Shown here: positions 7,283 to 13,450 of the stretch, piece by piece
Layout of the letters: each line of letters starts with the position of its first letter
Numbering within the stretch: the first letter of the stretch is position 1
NCBI GenBank assembly: GCA_021780705.1
Contig: JAJXYG010000238.1
Span: 1-13,450 of the forward strand
Reading direction: 5' to 3'
Length of the DNA stretch: 13,450 nucleotides
Origin: Bacteroidota bacterium
GTDB lineage: Bacteria; Bacteroidota; Bacteroidia; Chitinophagales; Chitinophagaceae
Notes under the pieces: generated by a model
Told to the model about the DNA's origin: nothing
The model's input: the letters and a program-made list of their open reading frames with translations, nothing else
Databases searched by the model: none
Position numbers and translations under genes: made by a program

Positions 7283-7309
7283 GGCAGGCTTTTTTCGGCA
7301 TGCCTTTTT
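7283..7309 (+). terminator. Possible terminator after the glycosyltransferase gene
   Basis: Arms GGCAGGC (7283-7289) and GCATGCC (7298-7304) can form a seven-pair stem with one G-A mismatch and an eight-base loop, followed by five T. It lies 13 bases past the stop codon. The reverse strand has no T run after the same hairpin, so it would act on rightward transcripts only. Confidence 0.45.
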
Positions 7310-7358
7310 CCTAAAATTATCGACACCATTCACCACACGACGGTTTTCTTTTTACCGG

Positions 7359-8285
7359 CTATTTGTAGGCCGGGTGAAACCGGCTCAGGGTATCCCTGAG
7401 GTATTCCCGATCCAGGTGGGTATATATTTCGGTAGTGGTAATGCTTTCATGGCCAAGCATCTCCTGCACAGCCCTGAGGTCCGCTCCTCCCTCCACCAGG
7501 TGGGTAGCAAATGAATGTCTCAGCGTATGTGGAGAAATCTGCTTGGTGATCCCGGCCCTTTGGGCTGCATCCTTGATGATAATATATACCATGGTCCGGG
7601 TTAGTTTTCTGCCATAGCGGTTCAGAAAAACAAAATCCTCATTGCCCGGGGTAATCTTCAGGTGGACCCTCACTGAATTGCGATAAAGATTGAGGTATTT
7701 GACCGCTTCCCTTCCGATGGGAACCAGTCTTTCCTTGTCCCCCTTTCCGATGATTCTGATGTAACCCGCTTCAAAAAAAAGGCAGGACAATTTTAAGGTG
7801 ACCAGTTCACTGACCCGCAGGCCGCAGCTGTATAAGGTCTCGATGATGGCCCGGTTCCGGGTGCCCTCAGGGGTGCTCACATCTACTGCCTGGCTCATGG
7901 CCTCGATTTCCGCAAAACTGAGCACATCGGGCAGATGCTTGGACAACTTTGGCGCTTCAATCAGTTCGCACGGGTCGCTGGTTGCAATTTGTTCCTGAAG
8001 GCAATACTTGTAGAAGTTTCGGATTCCGGAAAGAATCCTGGCCTGGGACGCGGGGGTCATCCCAAGCTTCCCGATCCAGACCAAAAAATCCTCCAGGTGG
8101 CTGCGTTTGACTTCAGCAGGAGTCACTTCCAGGTGTTGCACCGACAGAAATTCAGTGAACTTGTCAAGGTCCCTCAGGTAGGCTTCCACGGAATTTTCCG
8201 AAAGGGACTTTTCAAGTCGCAGGTAGGCCTTGAATCCCTTCTTATAGACAGTCCATAGAGCCAACCCACCTTTTTTTTCTGCCAT
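7359..8285 (-). CDS. xerD: Site-specific tyrosine recombinase XerD
   Basis: The product has 308 residues and should resolve chromosome dimers at dif with a XerC partner. The N-terminal SAM-like core-binding domain spans about 12-100 (YLRLEKSLSENSVEAYLRDL at 21-40). The catalytic domain holds all six residues: R157 in SCGLRVSELV, K181 in IGKGDKERLVPI, H253 and R256 in SPHTLRHSFATHL, H279 in LGHESI, and nucleophile Y288 in EIYTHLD. I chose the ATG at 8283-8285. The frame extends upstream to a TTG at 8303, which adds six residues and seems unnecessary. Length is slightly above the usual 298-300. It is divergent from the cysteine-cluster gene and converges on the glycosyltransferase. The product ends HPAYK as in many Bacteroidota XerD proteins. 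No attachment sites or phage genes are nearby, so this is the housekeeping recombinase rather than an element integrase. Confidence 0.9.
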   Translation of the reverse strand: MAEKKGGLALWTVYKKGFKAYLRLEKSLSENSVEAYLRDLDKFTEFLSVQHLEVTPAEVKRSHLEDFLVWIGKLGMTPASQARILSGIRNFYKYCLQEQIATSDPCELIEAPKLSKHLPDVLSFAEIEAMSQAVDVSTPEGTRNRAIIETLYSCGLRVSELVTLKLSCLFFEAGYIRIIGKGDKERLVPIGREAVKYLNLYRNSVRVHLKITPGNEDFVFLNRYGRKLTRTMVYIIIKDAAQRAGITKQISPHTLRHSFATHLVEGGADLRAVQEMLGHESITTTEIYTHLDREYLRDTLSRFHPAYK

Positions 8286-8334
8286 CTTATTTGGATTTAT
8301 CAATTATATTTACGCCCCTTTCAAAAACCCCGGT

Positions 8335-8364
8335 CAAAGGTACGCAAGACAACTGCCATTCAAA
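8335..8364 (-). promoter_or_regulatory. Putative promoter of xerD
   Basis: On the reverse strand TTTG (complement of 8361-8364) is followed after 18 bases by TACCTTTG (complement of 8335-8342), a perfect TAnnTTTG. The predicted transcript begins near 8328, giving a leader of about 43 bases. This is the best-formed promoter in the window. It lies in the 92-base divergent region before the cysteine-cluster gene. Confidence 0.42.
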
Positions 8365-8377
8365 TCAGGCCCAAAAT

Positions 8378-8893
8378 ATGGAAGCGATCAATCTGCGAAA
8401 GCATAGAAATAAATTTGTTGCCAAAAAGAAATATTTCAGGTACTTCATTACCCGGACCGAAAACCGTCCCCCGGCCAACCTGGATGTGCTTGCTGCGGTA
8501 GCCGACCGGCAGGTGTGGAAGGAAATCAATTGCCTGAGCTGCGCCAACTGTTGCAAGAAAATGAGCCCCACTTTCACCCGAAAGGATATCGAGAGAATTT
8601 CCGCCCATCTGGAAATGTCCCCCGAGGCCTTCAAGGCCAAATGGCTGTATTATGATAAAAAGGACCGGGACTGGATGAACAAAAGTCAACCCTGCCAGTT
8701 CCTGGACCTGAAAACCAATATGTGCTCCATCTATGAAGTGCGGCCTGAAGATTGTGCGAGTTTCCCCCACCTCGTCAAAAAGCCCGCAACCGATTATTTT
8801 TATATCCACAAGCAAAATATTGAATACTGCCCGGCTACCTTGAGTTTCGTGGAAAAGATGATTGCCTCCGTGAAAGGCCAGAAATCCGGATAG
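8378..8893 (+). CDS. YkgJ-type cysteine-cluster protein (UPF0153-like)
   Basis: The product has 171 residues with the family hallmark C52-x2-C55-x2-C58-C59 (NCLSCANCCKK, 51-61). More cysteines follow at 106 (QPCQFL), 116 (NMCSIYEVRP), 126 (EDCASFP) and 151 (EYCPA). This pattern defines a widespread family thought to bind an Fe-S cluster or zinc; the biochemical role is not established. The first 35 residues are strongly basic. I chose the ATG at 8378 because the frame upstream (to a TTG at 8291) would overlap the xerD promoter region and lacks family-like sequence. No signal peptide or membrane segment is seen. It is divergent from xerD and runs into the VanX-like gene head-on with only 8 bases between stops and no visible hairpin. 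Confidence 0.83.
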   Translation: MEAINLRKHRNKFVAKKKYFRYFITRTENRPPANLDVLAAVADRQVWKEINCLSCANCCKKMSPTFTRKDIERISAHLEMSPEAFKAKWLYYDKKDRDWMNKSQPCQFLDLKTNMCSIYEVRPEDCASFPHLVKKPATDYFYIHKQNIEYCPATLSFVEKMIASVKGQKSG

Positions 8894-8901
8894 CTTACTT
8901 C

Positions 8902-9612
8902 CTAATGTGAAGCGGCCAGGGTGGCAAAGGGGATATCCAGTACTGCATACTTATGGGGATCGGGTAAACTGAAATGCCACCATTCGGTACTAAGACCGAT
9001 GAATCCACGCTGCTCCATAAGGGTTTGCAGCAACAGACGGTTGGCAAGAATTTGTACCGGCAGGTGGGTATAATCGCGGTGGGCGCTGTCTGAAAAGCTG
9101 TCAAATCCGGTTCCCATGGGAAGTTCCTGATGGGTTCTTTCATCGATTAGGGTGAGGTCTATGGCAATCCCCCGGTTGTGGCCGCTACCTTCGGAGGGAT
9201 CTGCTGCATAGCGGTCATCAGGCACCGCCTGCCACATGGCTACCGTCACAGACCAGGGCCGGTAGGCATCGAAAATTTTCAGGCCCAGGTGGAAGGGGCG
9301 CAGTGCCGCCTGCACTTCCCTCAGGGGGCCCACGGCTGACCTGCGCATATAGGTGGTGGCAAGTGGCGGATAGAGCCTGCGGTGCAGGAAGTTTTCCGGG
9401 GTGGTATATCTCAGGTCCATTACCAGGGAGGGGATTTCCCGGCCAAGATCTTCCATTTGGAGGCTTGAATCCGCGTGGATTTCCCGGCTCAGGGTTTGCG
9501 GGCTACGTATAACCAGGATACCGCTGAGGGTGCTCGTATCGGACTGAGCCTGAAGGCGGGAGACCCCCACACACAATGCCAGAAAAAGCAGGATATGGAG
9601 CTTAAATTTCAT
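8902..9612 (-). CDS. Exported VanX-like D-Ala-D-Ala dipeptidase (M15D)
   Basis: The product is a 236-residue zinc peptidase of the VanX/DdpX family that cleaves D-Ala-D-Ala and related dipeptides. Residues 1-22 form a signal peptide (KFKLHILLFLALCVGVSRL, then QAQ), so it probably acts in the periplasm, unlike cytosolic VanX. Conserved parts are DLRYTTPENF (66-75), FDAYRPWS with R118 (114-121), the zinc motif SGHNRGIAIDLTL with H145 and D152 (143-155), and STEWWHF with catalytic E210 and zinc ligand H213 (208-214). All catalytic residues are present. No vanR, vanS, vanH or vanA homologue is near, so a resistance cassette is unlikely; turnover or salvage of peptidoglycan dipeptides is more plausible. 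It is divergent from the L,D-transpeptidase gene across 68 bases. Confidence 0.88.
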   Translation of the reverse strand: MKFKLHILLFLALCVGVSRLQAQSDTSTLSGILVIRSPQTLSREIHADSSLQMEDLGREIPSLVMDLRYTTPENFLHRRLYPPLATTYMRRSAVGPLREVQAALRPFHLGLKIFDAYRPWSVTVAMWQAVPDDRYAADPSEGSGHNRGIAIDLTLIDERTHQELPMGTGFDSFSDSAHRDYTHLPVQILANRLLLQTLMEQRGFIGLSTEWWHFSLPDPHKYAVLDIPFATLAASH

Positions 9613-9680
9613 TTTAATTTTTTTAATCCTATTTTAGTTATAAATTAAAGGCCATTCCATTACAAAATCTACTGGAATTC

Positions 9681-11390
9681 ATGTACCTAAAAAGAATCGC
9701 TGTACTTTGCCTGGCCTTGATCATCCTTTGGGGAGCTTTCCCCAGTTGTAAAAGCAAACACGCAGCTACCAAAAAGGAAATCGTCCAGAAGCCGGAGGAT
9801 ATGAATGATGAAATTACGGATAATATCAGGGACGTGCTGCAGTATGCCCTTGACAATCATGGTAAGATCAATGATTCCATCCGGTTGGCACTACCCGTGG
9901 TAGTGAACCACTTTTATGAAAAAAATGACTTCCACAATTTCTGGAGCAGTGAGGAGCACTGGCTGCCGGTGGCAGATTCCATGTTTTCCTTTATTGCCCA
10001 TGCCAAATACTACGGCTTGTATCCGGAGGATTACCACTACCGGGTACTGTCTTCCATCAGGGAAAGAATACACGGAGACAGCACGGCCAGAAAGGATGCC
10101 ATCATGTGGACCAAGGCGGACCTCCTGCTCAGTGATGCCTTCATGAGGACGGTGAAGGATCTCCACCAGGGAAGACTCGTGCCCGATAGCAATTCTATAG
10201 CCCGCAGGCCCAGGTTTATAGATTCTCTTTTTGTACCTGCGCTCTTAAAACTGAAGACCGTGGATACCCTGAGTGGGCTTCTGCATACTCTGGAACCGGA
10301 TAACGTAAAATACCAGGCACTCCGGGAAGTCCTCCCGAAGTTTGTGGACCATATGGATACTTTTCATTATCAGTACATCAATTATCCCACTACGGATTCC
10401 ATGACCATGATCGAAAACCTGCAGAGGAGACTGTTCCAGGCAGGGGCGGTGCCTGATTCGGTGCTGCAGTCTCCGGAGGGACAAATGCCGGATTCCCCGC
10501 ACCTGAGAAAGGAGTTGATAAAATATGAAGGTAGCCACGGCTTGAGAAAGGATGGCAGGTTAACCGATAAACTCGTCGATGCACTGAACAATACGGACAA
10601 TGAGAAATTCAAGCGGATCGCCATCACCCTGGACCGCTATAAACTATTGCCTGATCCCATGCCTTCCCGGTATGTGTGGGTGAACCTTCCCGGATTTTAT
10701 ATGGAGTTGATGGTCGATGATACGGTGCAAATCTGGTCCCGGGTAATTGTCGGAAAGCCCACCACCCCGACCCCAACCCTGGTCTCTTCCATTTCGGACA
10801 TGGTGACCTATCCGCAGTGGACGATTCCGGCCAGCATCATCCGCAAGGAAATTCTGCCCGCCCTGAAAAAGGACCCGGGATACCTTGCCAAAAAGGGATA
10901 CAATATCGTGGACAAAAAGGGGGACGTAGTGGATCCCTATACGGTGGACTGGAACCGGTATACCCATGGGATACCCTGGAAGATCATCCAGGGAAGCGGG
11001 GATGACAATGCCCTCGGGATCCTCAAATTCAATTTCAACAACCCCTACAGTGTATACCTGCATGATACCAACCAGCGATACCTGTTTTCCAATTCCGTAC
11101 GGGCGCTGAGCCATGGTTGCGTGAGATTGCAGAAATGGGAGAAACTGGCCTTCTTCATTGCAGACGGGGATACTCTGAACCTTAACCGGGAACACAAGCC
11201 TGCGTATAATGAAGATTCACTCAAGACCTGGCTGGCTAAAAAAGACCGCAAGCGGATTTTTGTCAAAAACCGGTTGCCCCTGTATTTTGAATATTTTACC
11301 TGTGTGGGCAGTGACCACAAACTGGTAATCTATAATGATATTTATAACCAGGACAAGGCCATGGCGCAAAAATATTTTGCCAGGAAATGA
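9681..11390 (+). CDS. L,D-transpeptidase (YkuD domain), YcbB/LdtD-like
   Basis: The product is a 569-residue exported enzyme expected to make 3-3 peptidoglycan cross-links or attach proteins to the tripeptide stem. The N-terminus YLKRIAVLCLALIILWGAF ends at P-S-C23. The lipobox is imperfect (F-P-S-C), but Cys followed by KSK suggests a lipoprotein. Residues 45-230 resemble the scaffold domain of long L,D-transpeptidases (FHNFWSSEEHWLP, 84-95; YGLYPEDYHY, 111-120). A degenerate peptidoglycan-binding-like stretch lies at 274-303 (LIKYEGSHGLRKDGRLTDKL within it). The YkuD domain spans about 331-500, with WVNLPGFYMEL (333-343), VIVGKP (355-360), YLHDT (459-463) and the catalytic SHGCVRL (477-483, nucleophile C480, with H478 and R482). 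Everything needed for activity is present. Its stop is 37 bases before the RlpA-like gene, likely an operon. Beta-lactams other than carbapenems would not be expected to block this enzyme class. Confidence 0.9.
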   Translation: MYLKRIAVLCLALIILWGAFPSCKSKHAATKKEIVQKPEDMNDEITDNIRDVLQYALDNHGKINDSIRLALPVVVNHFYEKNDFHNFWSSEEHWLPVADSMFSFIAHAKYYGLYPEDYHYRVLSSIRERIHGDSTARKDAIMWTKADLLLSDAFMRTVKDLHQGRLVPDSNSIARRPRFIDSLFVPALLKLKTVDTLSGLLHTLEPDNVKYQALREVLPKFVDHMDTFHYQYINYPTTDSMTMIENLQRRLFQAGAVPDSVLQSPEGQMPDSPHLRKELIKYEGSHGLRKDGRLTDKLVDALNNTDNEKFKRIAITLDRYKLLPDPMPSRYVWVNLPGFYMELMVDDTVQIWSRVIVGKPTTPTPTLVSSISDMVTYPQWTIPASIIRKEILPALKKDPGYLAKKGYNIVDKKGDVVDPYTVDWNRYTHGIPWKIIQGSGDDNALGILKFNFNNPYSVYLHDTNQRYLFSNSVRALSHGCVRLQKWEKLAFFIADGDTLNLNREHKPAYNEDSLKTWLAKKDRKRIFVKNRLPLYFEYFTCVGSDHKLVIYNDIYNQDKAMAQKYFARK

Positions 11391-11427
11391 GGAAAGGGGA
11401 ATCCCCCGTGAAATTCAATTGCCTTTT

Positions 11428-11907
11428 ATGACTGCTTGCCGTTTCATTGGTTGGGGAAAAGGGTTCCTTCTGTCCGGCTGCCTCCTGGCAGCTGCTCATT
11501 CATTATCCCAGCAACACCCACTATCCCGTTCAAGGAAGGAACGTCATGAGACCAGGACCAATAATACGAAAGTACGCTACGGGGTAGCCAGCTACTATGC
11601 AAAGAAGTTCAATGGCAGAAGGACTGCCAATGGGGAAATTTATGATGATAAAAAATTAACGGCTGCCTGTAACGTGCTTCCACTGGGCACCTGGATCCGG
11701 GTAACCAATCTCAGGAACCACCGGCAAGTCGTGGTGAAGGTCAATGACCGTCTTAATATCAAAAATCGAAGGCTGGTAGATCTGTCGCGCGCGGCAGCTC
11801 GCAAATTGGGTTATATCGGCAGGGGGCTGGCCCGGGTGAAAGTGGAAGTCGTACCCAGACCCGGCAGTCACTCCTCCAGGCGGGCCCGAAGAAAACATTC
11901 CGGGTAA
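11428..11907 (+). CDS. RlpA-like double-psi beta-barrel protein, no SPOR domain
   Basis: The product is a 159-residue exported protein. The N-terminus GKGFLLSGCLLAAAHSLSQ (about 10-28) is a signal sequence. L-S-G-C at 15-18 could be a lipobox, but hydrophobic residues continue past the Cys, so simple signal peptidase I cleavage near AHS is equally plausible. The double-psi barrel runs from GVASYYAKKFNGRRTANGE (52-70), through LPLGTWIRVTNLRN (84-97) and VVVKVNDR (101-108), to LVDLSRAAARKLGYIGRG (116-133). E70 and D107 correspond to acidic residues needed by lytic RlpA enzymes. The usual His of TAAH is a Cys here (TAAC81), as in other Bacteroidota members that I recall. There is no SPOR domain and the C-terminus is Arg-rich. 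I chose the ATG at 11428, because the frame's earlier ATG (11335) lies inside the transpeptidase gene. Lytic activity on naked glycan is inferred. Confidence 0.83.
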   Translation: MTACRFIGWGKGFLLSGCLLAAAHSLSQQHPLSRSRKERHETRTNNTKVRYGVASYYAKKFNGRRTANGEIYDDKKLTAACNVLPLGTWIRVTNLRNHRQVVVKVNDRLNIKNRRLVDLSRAAARKLGYIGRGLARVKVEVVPRPGSHSSRRARRKHSG

Positions 11908-11925
11908 TTTCAATCATTTGAAATT
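11906..11925. repeat. AT-rich inverted repeat between convergent stops
   Basis: AATTTCAA (11906-11913) and TTGAAATT (11918-11925) form an eight-pair stem with a four-base loop. It overlaps the RlpA-like stop codon and ends five bases before the kdsA stop. The symmetry could serve both convergent transcripts, but the stem has only one C-G pair and no clear T run, so a terminator role is weak. Confidence 0.3.
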
Positions 11926-11930
11926 TACGC

Positions 11931-12764
11931 TTACAAGGCCGCGCGCAATCTTACCAGTTTTTCCAGCAATCCTTCCAGCAAATCCAGTTTGAGCATATTG
12001 GCCCCGTCACTCAGGGCCAGGGCCGGATTGGGGTGGGTCTCCATAAACAGACCATCGGCTCCGGTAGCAATGGCTGCCTTGGCGATGGTTTCAATCATCT
12101 GGGGATTGCCACCCGTAACCCCGCTGGTTTGATTGGGCTGCTGAAGGCTGTGGGTACAATCCATGATCACGGGGACTCCGTGACCTCTCATAATGGGAAT
12201 ATTGCGGTAATCTACCACGAGGTCGGTATATCCGAAGGAATTGCCGCGTTCAGTCAGCATGACTTTCGGCTTAAGGCCTTTTTCCTCAGAACCTGCCCGA
12301 ATCTTTTCCACTGCAAATTTCATGGAAGCCCCGCTTACAAATTGCCCCTTTTTGACATTGACAATTTTCCCGGTATGGGCTGCGGCGAGCAGCAGGTCTG
12401 TCTGGCGGCACAGGAAGGCGGGTATCTGCAGGGCATCAACATATTCGGCTGCCATGGCGGCCTCTTCATGGGCATGGATGTCGGTGATCACGGGCAGGGA
12501 AAATGTTTGTTTCACTTTACCCAGGATCCGAAGGGCTTCATGGTCTCCGAGCCCGGAGAAGGAACCCATGCTGGTCCTGTTGGCCTTCCGGTAGGAAGAT
12601 TTGAAAATGAAGGGAATCGAGAGCTTTTGGGAGATAGTGGCAATTTTTTCTGCCACCTGCATCACCAGGCTTTCATTTTCAACTACACAAGGCCCAGCAA
12701 TCAAAAAGAAATTGTTCTGATCATAGCTTTGCCCTGTAAATAACGTCTTTAGGAAATCTTCCAT
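11931..12764 (-). CDS. kdsA: 3-deoxy-8-phosphooctulonate synthase (Kdo8P synthase)
   Basis: The product is a 277-residue cytosolic TIM-barrel enzyme. It condenses phosphoenolpyruvate with arabinose 5-phosphate to Kdo 8-phosphate, the precursor of the inner-core sugar of LPS. Landmarks are FLIAGPCVVENE (20-31), FKSSYRKANRTS (54-65), ITDIHAHEEA (93-102), QIPAFLCRQTDLL (113-125), KKGQFVSG (138-145), TERGNSFGY (171-179), DCTHSLQQP (202-210), METHPNP (241-247) and SDGANML (252-258). C26, H205, E242 and D253 correspond to the metal ligands of class II enzymes, whereas class I enzymes have Asn at the Cys position; this one should be metal-dependent. The ATG at 12762-12764 gives the normal N-terminus. 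It converges on the RlpA-like gene with a 23-base gap. Other Kdo-pathway genes are not in the window. Confidence 0.94.
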   Translation of the reverse strand: MEDFLKTLFTGQSYDQNNFFLIAGPCVVENESLVMQVAEKIATISQKLSIPFIFKSSYRKANRTSMGSFSGLGDHEALRILGKVKQTFSLPVITDIHAHEEAAMAAEYVDALQIPAFLCRQTDLLLAAAHTGKIVNVKKGQFVSGASMKFAVEKIRAGSEEKGLKPKVMLTERGNSFGYTDLVVDYRNIPIMRGHGVPVIMDCTHSLQQPNQTSGVTGGNPQMIETIAKAAIATGADGLFMETHPNPALALSDGANMLKLDLLEGLLEKLVRLRAAL

Positions 12765-12781
12765 GTAATGGTTTTATCCCG

Positions 12782-12789
12782 CAAAATTA
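12782..12789 (-). promoter_or_regulatory. Putative -7 element of kdsA
   Basis: Read on the reverse strand this is TAATTTTG, a perfect TAnnTTTG. The expected start point near 12775 leaves a leader of only about 11 bases before the kdsA ATG. No clear TTTG box is present at the right distance; a CTTT about 20 bases upstream is the nearest candidate. Confidence 0.35.
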
Positions 12790-12921
12790 TCGCAAAAAAG
12801 TGGTGGAGGAAAGTTTGGCTTAAGGGGAGGGGGAGCGCGTCATCCAAATTATATATAAGGAATCTAATACAGGCGACGCAGAACGTGCAGAGAATGGCGT
12901 CACGTCCGATTAAAATAAGAA

Positions 12922-12952
12922 GCCCTGCTTTCCCTAAAAGGGAAAGCAGGGC
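12922..12952 (-). terminator. Strong hairpin terminator of the right-edge leftward gene
   Basis: GCCCTGCTTTCCCT (12922-12935) and AGGGAAAGCAGGGC (12939-12952) are perfect 14-base inverted arms around a three-base AAA loop. On the reverse strand the hairpin is followed by TTCTTATTTT, a broken T run, and it lies 59 bases past the stop of the leftward gene at 13012. On the forward strand no T run follows. This is the strongest hairpin I found in the window. Confidence 0.7.
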
Positions 12953-13011
12953 ACTTAGTATTTCTCATGGTAGGAGTTTAGGTTGAACTCATACGGTTAA
13001 GTCTCTTATGG

Positions 13012-13450
13012 TCAGGAAGAAGAGGAGCTTCCGGCCTCCTGTCTGCCTAGTTTTTTAATGATCACCAGCTGACGGATCAGGTATAGAATCACAATCCAGA
13101 CCCCGCCCCCGATTCCATAAGCCAGAAACAGCAGCCAGATCGGGGTTTCAAACCGGGTGGACCACAGGGTTCTTTGTTTGAAAAAGCTGTTATCAATCTT
13201 TGTGGGCACTCCCCATGGGACCACTTTTTGGCCCAACAGGTTGCCATAGGTATCATTGTCATCCACCTTAGCTACCAGGGTCAGGTTCCCCTTTTCATCT
13301 CCTGGCAAGGAATCCCGCTTGAAAGTCGCAGTGGCAATTCCGGTGGAATCAGAGGTATAGGTCTCATTGCTGCCTACTGAAAGATTTCCCAGCAGTCTTT
13401 TGATGCGAAGGCTCATGTCGATCTCTTTCACCGGCACCCAGGTATTGCCC
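13012..13450 (-). CDS. Membrane-anchored protein with Ig-like C-terminal domain, partial
   Basis: The frame is open to the right window edge, so only the last 145 residues are present. An internal GTG at 13437 is not a credible start, because beta-domain sequence (G-N-T-W-V-P-V) precedes it. Residues 1-82 look like the last Ig-like module: SLRIKRLLGNLSVG, then TDSxG-type turn sequence (SDSTGIATATF), LPGDEKGNLTLVAKV and VPWGVPT. After a polar linker (85-100) comes one membrane helix of about 102-124 (TPIWLLFLAYGIGGGVWIVIL), then a short basic tail ending A-G-S-S-S-S-S. The topology suggests a large N-terminal part outside the inner membrane and a short cytosolic tail. Similar Bacteroidota proteins are known to me only as hypothetical. 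No enzyme motif is visible. Its transcript probably ends at the hairpin at 12922-12952. Confidence 0.7.
   Translation of the reverse strand, partial: GNTWVPVKEIDMSLRIKRLLGNLSVGSNETYTSDSTGIATATFKRDSLPGDEKGNLTLVAKVDDNDTYGNLLGQKVVPWGVPTKIDNSFFKQRTLWSTRFETPIWLLFLAYGIGGGVWIVILYLIRQLVIIKKLGRQEAGSSSSS

Noticed and set aside
7354..7374. CCGGC/GCCGG hairpin at the end of xerD as its terminator
   Set aside because: On the xerD strand the stem is followed by an A-rich rather than T-rich run and it overlaps the coding end.
7359..8303. Integrase of a mobile element
   Set aside because: The sequence has the XerD pattern and length, and there are no flanking repeats, tRNA, excisionase or cargo genes.
8291..8377. 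N-terminal extension of the cysteine-cluster protein from a TTG start
   Set aside because: The 29 extra residues overlap the best xerD promoter candidate and do not look like family sequence; the ATG at 8378 is a better start.
8902..9612. Vancomycin-resistance cassette suggested by the VanX-like gene
   Set aside because: No VanH, VanA-type ligase or two-component regulator is present and the protein has a signal peptide, so a resistance operon is not supported.
10644..11195. Leftward 183-codon open frame inside the L,D-transpeptidase gene
   Set aside because: It lies opposite the catalytic domain with its conserved SHGCVRL motif; a shadow of codon bias.
12033..12743. Rightward 236-codon open frame opposite kdsA
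   Set aside because: It is the antisense shadow of a complete, motif-perfect KdsA gene and its translation shows no recognisable family.
12768..12986. Rightward 72-codon open frame between kdsA and the right-edge gene
   Set aside because: It runs through the strong hairpin and the kdsA promoter region, is basic and low in motif content, and has no supporting start context.

Overview
The window looks like chromosomal DNA from a member of the Bacteroidota; I cannot place the order. Four things point there. Start codons follow A/T-rich stretches rather than Shine-Dalgarno sites. Several upstream regions carry the phylum's -7 element (TAnnTTTG), some with a TTTG box about 18-21 bases before it. 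The protein set is typical: an Mpl-type muropeptide ligase, a YtxJ bacilliredoxin, a DUF5009/HGSNAT-like membrane acyltransferase, a metal-type KdsA and very small lipoproteins. I see no tRNA, rRNA, insertion sequence, CRISPR array, phage gene or integration scar. The genes look like ordinary chromosomal housekeeping and envelope genes.

Layout. Bases 1-240 hold the end of a DUF1330 gene, followed by about 415 AT-rich bases without a convincing gene. Three rightward genes follow: a GNAT acetyltransferase (656-1372), a secreted Ig-like protein (1426-2241) and a multi-pass acyltransferase-family membrane protein (2400-3578). Facing them is a leftward pair: a 37-residue lipoprotein (3991-4104), recovered by hand translation, and ytxJ (3633-3965). 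Divergent from that pair are mpl (4235-5584), a DEDDh exonuclease with a C-terminal extra domain (5643-6410) and a polyprenol-phosphate-mannose-synthase-like glycosyltransferase with a forced TTG start (6479-7270). XerD (7359-8285, leftward) is divergent from a YkgJ-type cysteine-cluster protein (8378-8893). A VanX-type D-Ala-D-Ala dipeptidase (8902-9612, leftward) is divergent from an L,D-transpeptidase (9681-11390) that is followed by an RlpA-like protein (11428-11907). kdsA (11931-12764, leftward) comes next, then a strong hairpin terminator (12922-12952) for a leftward membrane-anchored protein that runs off the right edge.

Common theme. Much of the window concerns the cell envelope. Mpl reattaches recycled tripeptide to UDP-MurNAc. 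The VanX-like, L,D-transpeptidase and RlpA-like proteins are all exported and act on peptidoglycan or its fragments. KdsA makes the Kdo precursor of LPS, and the glycosyltransferase probably charges a polyprenyl phosphate with a sugar. YtxJ implies bacillithiol-based redox chemistry. No unmistakably new system is visible. The items most worth a second look are the VanX/L,D-transpeptidase/RlpA neighbourhood, the tiny lipoprotein before ytxJ, and a possible one-base lesion at the start of the Ig-like secreted protein.
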